Program-made: the position numbers and the translations under genes
From: Myxocyprinus asiaticus
Lineage: Eukaryota; Chordata; Actinopteri; Cypriniformes; Catostomidae
Length of the DNA: 64,000 bases
Assembly: GCF_019703515.2 (NCBI RefSeq)
Contig: NC_059385.1
Span: forward strand, 30,980,001-31,044,000
Direction of reading: 5' to 3'
The notes under the pieces: model-generated
Database searches by the model: none
Told to the model about the DNA's origin: nothing
What the model saw: the letters and a program-made list of their open reading frames with translations, nothing else
Shown here: piece after piece, positions 55,229-64,000 of the stretch
Layout: each line of letters opens with the position of its first letter
Position numbering within the stretch: the first letter of the stretch is position 1

Positions 55229-56560
55229 TTAACGACTAATAAATCATTTGTAAATACATTATAAATCATTGATATGCAGTTATAATAACACCATGCATGG
55301 AAAGGGTGACTTTAATGCAATACCTGGTAGATAGTAAGCCAATTTGAACTCACATGTTATAAATGCTTAATTACACTTATTCAACATTTGTAACCTATGA
55401 AAATGTGCCTTGGAAAGTGGACACATATGAAGAATTTAGGAAGGAGTTGCCAACATTAAAAAACTATGTACATACAATTCAGTATGGTTTAAAAGTTGTC
55501 AGGCTTTATTACTGCCACTTGTGTAAACCAGTTTACAGATTTCAAAATTTAGCTTTTATTCTCAATGTAATTCAATTGTTGATATCATGAATGGACACTG
55601 GTAGCAATGTAATTATTCATATAAGAGAATTAGAGTTTTTATTATTAAGTACAGTAGTACATTGCTGATATGTAAAATTGGTATTTCTAAAATAATTAAG
55701 AAATTAATAATTGATATCTGTAACTGCATTTTGAACAGGCATGAATGACAGATCATTGTGAAATTCTACTAGTAAAAGTGCAATTACAGATATCAAAGAT
55801 TATGTTTTTTTATTAGTTACAGTTTCATTTTTTATATCAAGAATAGGTATTTCTGCAAGTAATTATATCATTTTTAATATAAAAAAAATAAAGTTTTTAC
55901 TAGTGCAAATGCAATTACTGAACGCAATTACTGAAATAAAGAATTAGCATTTTCACTAGTAATAATTCCATTGCTGATATCAAGAATTAGCATTTTAACT
56001 GATGAAAATTAAATTGCCTATGTTTGTAATTCGTGTTCTGTACATGGTTAAATGTTGAAAGTGATTGCAATATATGCTGTGAATGTGCATGAAGACCAGG
56101 AAAGTGTTTTTGTAGAGGACTTTAGGTAACTAGGACTGGTACAGTATAGTAGGTACAGTAAATTGGGACAGCACTCAGAGTAGCACCATTATTTTGACAT
56201 CAACGTGACAAGGTAAATGACAACACAAGTGAGTCAAGACATTACAGTAATTAATATAAACACAAAGTGGACTGAAGCAAAATGACATAATCCCTCTTTT
56301 TAATCTCACTATAATAATATATTTATGCGCATTTTAACATTAATCAAGAATTAGAGCATTTTCTGTTTCCTTATATTCATTTAAGTATGATTAAGTGTAA
56401 TTATTAAACATGTATAACATGTAAGTTAAAAATGCTCACTATTTGGCAAGTATTGCATGAATGTCTCCATTTTTATTCATGTTGTTATAACTGCATATTA
56501 ATGGTTTATAATACATTTACAAATGAATTATTAGTCATTACTTAACCCTTTCATTTTGTC
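55229..56560. repeat. Foldback element with degenerate internal repeats
   Basis: The left arm (55233-55395, GACTAATAAATCATTTGTAA) and right arm (56390-56560) are inverted copies of about 160 bp. Between them, 55600-56040 is built of diverged units around TGATATCAAGAATTAGCATT with TTTTCACTAGT. The arms are related to the MITE at 29424-29826. Confidence 0.65.
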
Positions 56561-57813
56561 ATTATCATGTTTATGCAGAACCTATCACAGACTGCACTTT
56601 AACGCACACCATTTTTGTTACTCCAAAATAAGAAAAATGTATTGAAGATTAATAACAAGAAGCATAAAAAAAATAAAAAAATAAAATAAAAACATTTCCG
56701 CTTCAAACATTCCATGTTTTAAGGTACTCAGAGTCTGTTATATTTGCATCTAAATTTTATCCTAACACAGACTTATTGATGAATCATGAATTTTGCACAC
56801 AGATTTTACGCACAAATATGTGTGCATGCATGATTATGAGACTGTTTACCTCAGACATCACACAATGTTTGACTTCATCCAAATCTCAGTTTCCCCGAAT
56901 ATTTATTTTCCTAGTCTTGTTATTTCTTTTTCTCCAAAAGTAGGATACAATCAAGTCCTGCCCTACCTTTAAATGGGTTGTGGATGCTTTTTCATTTTGA
57001 CTTTAAAGCTCTACTCAATCTCTAGGTCACTGAATTAATTTGAAAGCATATGTAGCTCTTTTAATTACCTCACACAGTGCTGCAGGCAAAAACCTCTATC
57101 TGTGAACAACAGTCACTGCAAAATACAGAACACATATGATATGTCACTTTTGATTCTTTGATCCTCTTAAACGTTGAGATTATTCTCTCACATCATCAAA
57201 AGGAGAAACTTTAATTTAAACATTAAATATTAATTAAATTCCATGTTTGGATATGTCATTAGTGGGTCCCACAACACTGCCTCCAGCTGGTAATATCAAC
57301 AGCCAGAGGATCGTGAAGGCTTTTGAACTGTTGTTCTCTGTGAATGTAATACTGTAAATCTATGCTGATAGATTTATATGATTCTGTCTATGGATTAATA
57401 TTTATACCTACAGGTTAATTTTTTTATGCACACAATTATTTTATTACTTTCTCTTGGGTATCACAATTTCATTGGACTGCATTTTTTAAATTGGAGGAAA
57501 TGTGGTGAAAGGTTTGCGTGCTAAATGTGGGACAAAGCTAAATATTACATGCTTGGTAATTAAAATTAGTGATGGACACCAATGTGTACCCTATTTGTTG
57601 AAAGTGTCAAATATAAAAATAGCTCCCAGTAAAAAATATATATATTCTTAAAATGACAATATGAAGGAGCACCACTGCTATATCCCTGTGAAAAAGAATA
57701 GATGCAATGCTGTCTCTTCATTTACAAGCACTCGTGGCCTTGTTGTCCAGTCATGTGTGAGAAAGCAGAAACCATAAAACATTAACCTACACCATGACTA
57801 AATGGGATTCATG

Positions 57814-57875
<62 letters not shown>

Positions 57876-58366
57876 CAGTTCCGCACAATCTCTTCAAACT
57901 CAGCCATGTTTTCTGAAGATCATTCCTCGCCATTGCATCCGTTTTGAAATTACCATGGCTACCTTCTCTCCGCTGAGGTTATTTTTAGTATCTGTGAGCT
58001 CTCACCACAGGCACACACGTTCAGTGTGTGAGGAAGGCCACTGAGCCAAGATGGCAGTGAAAGAGAAGATTGTGGCGAATGGTGGATAAGGATGGCTGTA
58101 TTGTCTCAGATAAAGAGGATTATATGTTCAGAATAGCAGCAGGGTTTCTGGAATATATACACGTGTGGTAAAAACAAAGAAAAAACAGCCTGTAAACAGC
58201 ATTGTGAAGTGGGCATCACAGCTCAGATAGAAACAGTATTTAACCATTTCTGTAGGTCCTTCATGGTTTTAGATAAGGAGGTCTGTAATACCTGGAGAAA
58301 GCTATCCAGTAGCATTCCCATTAAACTCAATGGCAGTTGTTCAGTTGGTGCATGCTCAACTTTAAA
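56561..58366. other. No gene seen; GT microsatellite
   Basis: AT-rich unique-looking DNA. (GT)n of ~26 units at 57817-57869. Open frames across it are microsatellite artefacts. Confidence 0.6.
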
Positions 58367-58370
58367 TTAA

Positions 58371-58831
58371 AGGAGCTGTAAGTCATTTTTTGTTCTATTA
58401 AATAACATGCAGAAACGTCCTTATTACCTTTCACATATAATTGAATGAGTTGCCTGAAACCTGTCTCTGTAACAGCCCTTGGCTCGGTAAACAGGTAAAC
58501 AGAAATAGATGTTTGCGGGCCGTGGTCAAATCGTTTGTTAAGCCAATCAGAAGACTTTCTGCCTGTCAATCACTGTGCACATTCACATGGCAGCCCATAT
58601 ATGCTCGTATAAGTGCTGGTATGGTGTCCTGCTCTCTCGAAAACGCTCATGGTTAGACGACGAAGCACTCAGGGAGACCCCCCGCTCTCCATCTGCTCTA
58701 ATACAACGGTCTCTAGTGTGTCTGTGTGTATGCGCCTTTGAAGTGCGGACTTTTGGAAAGAGGGGGCATGGCTAATTTAATGGCTAAGTCTGATGGAAGT
58801 TTCAGTATGGCTAAAATCGCTTACAGTACGT
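58371..58831. mobile_element. TTAA-flanked MITE, second type
   Basis: TTAA at 58367-58370 and 58832-58835. Ends AGGAGCTGTAAGTCATTTT and, reverse complemented, ACGTACTGTAAGCGATTTT. Non-coding, 461 bp, GC-richer than its surroundings. Confidence 0.65.
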
Positions 58832-59054
58832 TTAATTTAGATTTTTATTACCATCCTGTTAAATTCCATCCTGATATTTTTCTGACCATTGTGTAAACAA
58901 TCACTTATAATTAATGAAGTACAAGTTCCTGAGCTAGGTACACAAAAAAGTAATCCACTACAAATGACTAATTACTTTTAAATTGTAATCGGATTGCTGA
59001 CTTTTACTTATTACTTAATAAGGAAAAAGTAATCACATTACTAATTACTTTTAA

Positions 59055-59544
59055 AGGGATAGTTCACCCAAAAATGAAAAATCGCTTATCATTTACTCAC
59101 CCTCATGCCATTTCATATGTGTATGACTTTCTTTCTTCTGCAGAACACAAATGAAGAATTTTAAAATAATATTTCAGCTGTGTTGGTCCTCACAATGCAA
59201 ATGAATGGTAACCAGAACTTTGAAGGTCCAAAAATGACATAAAGGAGGCATAAAAGTAATCCATTCGACTCCAGTGAATCCATATCTTCAGAAGCAATAT
59301 GAGTATAGGTGTGGGTGAGAAAAGATCCATATTTAAGTCCGTTTTTACTATCAGTCTCCACCTTTGACCAGCCCCGACCAGTAGGTTCTGAATGTGGAAG
59401 TGAAAGTGAAAGTGTAGATTTTCAGTAAAAAAAGGACTTAAATATTGATCTATTTCTCACCTACATTTATCATATCGCTCCTGAAGGTATGGATTTAACT
59501 ACTGGAGTCGAATGGATGAGATAATCTTTGCCTGAACTATCCCT
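59055..59544. mobile_element. TTAA-flanked foldback, complete AGGGATAGTTCA copy
   Basis: TTAA at 59051-59054 and 59545-59548. TIRs AGGGATAGTTCA (12 bp, perfect). A second, internal hairpin pairs about 59256-59345 with 59436-59520 (TCGACTCCAGT against ACTGGAGTCGA). Partial relatives: 3803-4060, 49742-50008, 61180-61420, 62987-63560. Confidence 0.8.
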
Positions 59545-59652
59545 TTAACTATCCCATGCCGGGAAGTTACTTTCTAAAAACAATTTTCACAAAGAAGTCT
59601 GTTTTTCTGCTTAACAAATTTAAAATCATGTCTGTATTTCCTTCTTGTTCAG

Positions 59653-60330
59653 TAGCTGGGTTTCCATCCACATATTTGTATGTGCATTTTGGGATATCGT
59701 ATAAAATATGCTGGATGAAAACACCAACATGCGAAAAAAATCTCCAAAATGCACATAAAAAATGTATACGCTCACTTGAGGTGGATCCATTTTTTATTTG
59801 TTAAGAAGAAATGTGCATAAATTATGATGGAAACAGATGTACCCAATAAATTCCTATTGAATTTATTAGGAATACAAGTTGCGCATCAAAAAAGTCATGT
59901 GACTGAATAACTCGTTTATAACTGGACTAACTAGCTGACCAATCATCGCATCTGAAATATTGCTCTGGTCATCCTAAAATAACATTGTCTAGAAAGTCCC
60001 AAGCCTGCAAAGAGTTTGCAGAGAAAATTAGTCGAAAACAAACTTGATCTGTGCCGAAGAGCAGGTTTATGACACTTTTGACAAATATCAAATAGATTTG
60101 CACTGTAAAGTCAAAAGGATGGAGGAACGCACACACATAATGCTCCCAGAACTGTGTGACGCGCTATCATTCACAGATTTGAGACAAAGTTCTTTACAGT
60201 GTTTTGTCTGTGCTCTAAACCACAAGTATTTTATTACTAAAAAGATCACAGTGGCTACAATTTCCTCAGATGAGACGATTTTGTTCTTTTAAAAACAAGG
60301 GACGGAAACTCATCCGCACATTGTTTTTGC
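59653..60330 (+). repeat. Dispersed repeat starting GGGTTTCCATCC, copy A
   Basis: Shares with 61549-62110, in order and in the same orientation, GGGTTTCCATCC, TCTCCAAAATGCACATAAAA, CTCCCAGAACTGTGTGAC and TCTAAACC.CAAGTA.TTTAT. No recognisable protein. Classification unknown. Confidence 0.75.
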
Positions 60331-61548
60331 GATATTATGGTTTTTCGCATAAACAAAATACGCAACTTCACCAGATGCAAGTCATACACCACAAATTTTT
60401 TCCCTTACAATGATTTGTGAACACTTTGGCTGTCAAAGAATCACAAACAGATGTACATATGAACATAATACATGTTTTACATCTATTCTACATAATTAAT
60501 ATTACTTAAGAAATATGTGTAAACCAAGAAGTAAGTAATTAACTTTTTTGAAAGTCAATAACTATAATATGATTACAAGAATTTAAAATATAATGTGTAC
60601 ACTACTTTTTATACTAAGAAGTAATTTGATTACAGTAATAAATTACTTAATTACTGGGTGTAGTTTAATTAGATTCAATTATTCAAACATAAATGATACA
60701 TTTGCTAACTAAAACTGTTAAAAAATTGGACTGCACATAAAATTTTACAAAATGGAATACAATGTAAAATGTTCACACATCCTCTTTAAAAGGACTTGCA
60801 AATTATATTCCCTCAGACCAGCATTTTAAATGTCAGTGTTGCTCTTTTCATAACTCTTTAGGTCTGTTGTGGCCCTGTATTTGTCACAGAAGAGGATAGA
60901 TCTTTCCATGTGCTTCAGTTTCACACGCAAACACTTATGTCAACAATTTTTTACATCTTTTGAAAAAAACAAAATAACAACAACAACGTGTAAGTCATGC
61001 TTGCTCATGCTGGGTGGTTGCCAAGTGCTTAGGTTACTCATCGGCCCAAATCAAAAGAGTCTCTATGATATTCTGGTCTCTAGATATGACTAGGGATGTA
61101 AGTCTATGGGATTTTTTAAAATTGGGATGGGAGAAAGTATTTTGATATTGAAAGAATGACACACATCGTCTTTAAAGTAATAATTTGCCGGAAGATGAAA
61201 CTCCTGTCATTTATTCACCCTCATGTCATTTCAAACCCCTCATATTTTCTTTCTTCTGTGGAACACAAAAGGAGATATTTTGAAGAATGTCTCTGGTGCT
61301 CTTTTCCATAAGTAATGTGAATGAGAACTAAGGGCTGTAAAGCTCCAAATATAAAAAATGCGGCACAAAAATAAAACCACAAGACTCGTTATATTCCAAG
61401 TTTTCTGAAGTCATACAATAATTTTGTGTGGGGAATAGAATATCTCCCCCTCTGCAGTTCTTCTCAAATCTCATTTACACTTCTGCATATTCAGATTGGC
61501 ACATGACGATTGGTTACAAAACACACAGTCATGTTTGGCATTACTATT
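60331..61548. other. No gene; weak repeat traces
   Basis: 60500-60660 contains AAGTAATTTGATTACAGTAA-type motifs that mirror 58930-59050, possibly two halves of one element. 61180-61420 is a diverged AGGGATAGTTC relative (TTTATTCACCCTCATGTCAT). Confidence 0.45.
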
Positions 61549-62110
61549 TGGGTTTCCATCCTCGTATTTGAATGCACATTTTGAGATATTACATAAAAAA
61601 TGCTGATAAAATCTCCAAAATGCACATAAAAAACATATACACTTGCTTGAGGGGGGTGAACTTTTTATTCAATATGAAGATATGCATATAACTACGATGG
61701 AAACACATTTACTGAATGTATTCTATAGAATATACTGTAAATGCAAAACAAAAACATCATGTGATTTTGCCTTAGAAAGCTTGTGAATACATAATTTGCT
61801 CAGAGAATATCATTGATATCATCACATAAACTGAACTGTTGCTTTTTGTTATTCTGAAATGCTGGAGCCAAAGTCTGTCATCAAAATGATTGGCTACTTT
61901 TACCTCCCAGAACTGTGTGACATGCTTTTGCTCCTAGACATAAGGCATTTGCCGCCAAACGTTGACACACATGACTTTTGTCAGATCATTTTGCCTGCGC
62001 TCTCTAAACCTCAAGTAATTTATTGCATTTAATAAAAGAGCCAGAGTGGCTTTTTACTTCCATTCTTATTTCTATTTTGCGCCAATTTCTCCAGAAGTGG
62101 CGATTTGTTC
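61549..62110 (+). repeat. Dispersed repeat starting GGGTTTCCATCC, copy B
   Basis: Direct-orientation copy of 59653-60330 with internal deletions, about 1.9 kb downstream. Confidence 0.75.
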
Positions 62111-62986
62111 TCTTAAACACACACACACACAAAAAGTGAAGTGACAAAAATAGAGAGAGCTTCAAAACAGTTGCATTGTGACAGCATGGCAAATGTAGAA
62201 CAGAGAATGAGGCAGAGAATATCTTGGACACAATACCCTTTGTCAGAGAGGGCTGGTCTCCCTAGAGTCTCATTTACAAAATATTGGCTCAGCCAAACTG
62301 TCTACATATTGATTTAGAGCTATCCCGAGGTATGTCCCTGCCTCTTACATCACCATGGCAACTCCTCAGTACAAGATTCGTTGAGTTTGTATTATTTGGT
62401 ATAAATTTAATATTTAAGTCAATGGCAGTTGGGCTCTATGCATACGCATCAACACTCAATGTGTTCAAGAAGGTATTTTAAAGCTAAACAAGCATTTTGA
62501 ATGGAAGAATCAATATTAGTTGGCATAATTGTGTATGAAGCGTTTAAATGGCATAAAATTACTCTTTTAGATGCTGCCTACTTGGACAGGCCTCCTATTC
62601 TATCGAGTTGATTAACACTCTAAAGTGGTTTTTATGGGTAAAAGACCATGAAATTCTCCATCTATTGGCCATTATAACACTTGAAAATAAACACTTACAG
62701 TATATGTAATAAACAAAAGGTCTATTTTTTTTTTATTTTTATTTTTTCTGACTTGTTCTTGTATAGTACGCCTTAACCCAGAATCCACAAGGCTATCATA
62801 TTGAGTTCTAATATGCAAACATTATAGGGGAGACCAGGACTAATTGTCACAGGGGCTCCTATCCCCTAAATCTCAGTAACTACCATATGAGGTTTTGAGT
62901 CAAAAGCCCAATTACACAAATGTGTGTTTTCTTCAGCAGTGCTTTTTGTATGTTGGTTTTAAACACATAGTTTGTAACAAGCTGAC
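62111..62986. other. No recognisable gene
   Basis: AC run at 62118-62132 and T-rich tract at 62727-62748; otherwise unique-looking AT-rich DNA. Confidence 0.6.
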
Positions 62987-63560
62987 AGGGATAGATCGCC
63001 CAAAAATGAAAATTCTCTCATGATTTACTCACCCTCATGCCATCCCAGATGTGTATGACTTGCTTTCTTTTGCAGAACACAAATGAAGAGTTTTAGAAGA
63101 ATATTTCAGGTCTGTAGGTCCATACAATGCAAGCGAATGGGGGCCAACATTTTGACACTCCAAAAAGCACATGAAGGCATCATAAAAATAATCCATATGA
63201 CTCCAGTGTTGTAATCCATTTCTTCAGAAGTGAAATAATAGGTGTGGGTGAGAATCAGATCAATATTTAAGTCTTTAAGTTTTTGCTAGAATTTCTTTAC
63301 CCTGCCCAGTAGGGGGCAATATGCTTCAAGAATGTGAATCACCAAAAACACAAGAAGAAGACTGTGAAAGTGAAAGTGGAGATTGACTGAGCAGGGAGGA
63401 GAATTTATAGTAAAAATATTGATCTATTTCTCACCCACACCTATCAAATCGCTTCTGAAGATATTGATTTAAACACTGGAGTCATATGGATTACTTTTAT
63501 GCTGGCTTGTGGGATTTTTGGAGCTTCAAAATTTTGGCACCCAATTACTTGCATTGTATG
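62987..63560. repeat. AGGGATAG foldback relative, partial
   Basis: Begins AGGGATAGATCGCCCAAAAA and follows 59055-59520, including the internal hairpin (CATATGACTCCAGTG at ~63197 against CACTGGAGTCATATG at ~63475). The right TIR is not recognisable. Confidence 0.7.
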
Positions 63561-63689
63561 GACCAAAAGAGCTGAGATTGTCAGAGTGAGAGTGAGATGA
63601 AGGGACACAAAAGCAGAAGAACAGTTCAAAGGATTAATTAATAACAGAGAACAGAGGACAACCAAACTTTCTGCCTGCACACATAAGCT

Positions 63690-64000
63690 GGGTGCTTAGA
63701 CCGTGTTGGTCCGCTGACCTCTTGACGCGAGTGCCAGTCCGTATGAGGCTTCTCTGGTGGCTTTCCAGGTGCGTCTGCACCTCTTCAAAAAGGTGTGCAC
63801 GGATGGAACCTGAACATCGGGCTCTTGAGTGGGAAACAGAGGTAGCTGGTAGCCGAGGCTACACTAGAAGGGTGATAACCCCGTAGACAACGACGGCAAG
63901 GAGTTGTGGGCATACTCGACCCAGACTAAATTATCCCTCCAAGAAGGCAGGTTCCATGAGGCCATGCAGCGCAGGGTCTTTTCCAGTTCCTGATTAGCCC
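63690..64000 (-). pseudogene. Sushi-like Ty3 integrase C-terminal fragment, runs off right edge
   Basis: Read on the minus strand from 64000: ANQELEKTLRCMASWN, NLVWVEYAHNSLPSLSTGLS, one TAG stop (~63865), then LGYQLPLFPTQEPDVQVPS and LKRCRRTWKATREAS before similarity ends near 63690. This is the end of the integrase core and start of the C-terminal region of sushi/Tf1-type elements, by recalled family similarity. The rest of pol would lie beyond the window. Confidence 0.75.

Noticed and set aside
57802..57900. Open frame rich in Val/Cys
   Set aside because: Translation of a (GT)n microsatellite.

Overview
The window looks like teleost fish DNA, most likely a cyprinid or another otophysan. 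It is AT-rich, has many microsatellites, and is packed with vertebrate-type transposable elements of fish character: Ty3/gypsy, BEL/Pao, sushi-like, L2-like LINE, piggyBac, hAT-like, TTAA-flanked MITEs and tRNA-derived SINEs. I see no complete host gene, rRNA, genuine tRNA gene or CRISPR array. Almost every coding-like stretch is a decayed transposon gene with frameshifts and stops. The best reading is intergenic or large-intron DNA built from nested insertions.

Layout: 1-2089 is a Ty3/gypsy fragment (minus) with integrase, gag, primer-binding site and 5' LTR. 2090-6765 is non-coding DNA with several small DNA elements, including a 1.7 kb TTAA-flanked transposon at 4807-6489 and one weak exon candidate at 3526-3598. 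6766-19234 is a large minus-strand Ty3-type element with long (1.6 kb) LTRs and a PNMA-like gag. A solo LTR (13638-14044), a SINE (14304-14755) and a piggyBac transposon (15668-19156) are nested inside it. 19503-24240 is a LINE split by a ~2.1 kb solo LTR, which is itself split by a complete 2.07 kb gag-only LTR element (20075-22148). A second LINE follows (24395-25620). Then comes a hAT-like foldback (27306-29219) holding an inverted copy of the same 2.1 kb LTR family.

31440-39520 is a decayed BEL/Pao element (minus). It abuts a third gag-only type element (39521-40710, minus), an L2-type 3' tail, a SINE-like unit, a truncated LINE (42535-43765) and a tyrosine-recombinase element with long degenerate repeat arrays (44192-47130). 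47131-49740 has little that is recognisable. 50009-54620 is another minus-strand L2-like LINE, cut by a second complete gag-only element (50949-53395) and by a hAT-like element with a 5 bp target duplication (53467-54339). From 54806 to the end there are MITEs and dispersed repeats, then a sushi-like integrase fragment running off the right edge (63690-64000).

The most interesting system is the gag-only LTR family (20075-22148 and 50949-53395, with a relative at 39521-40710). These elements lack pol, encode a short capsid-like segment fused to tandem 10-residue repeats and a proline-rich tail, and carry a primer-binding site complementary not to a tRNA but to their own predicted mRNA 5' end. 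That is the self-priming arrangement of the Tf1/sushi group. The pairing is 15/15 in one copy and 9/10 in the other, and the base differing between copies differs on both sides of the pairing. Autonomous sushi-type elements, such as the fragment at the right edge, are the plausible source of reverse transcriptase and integrase.
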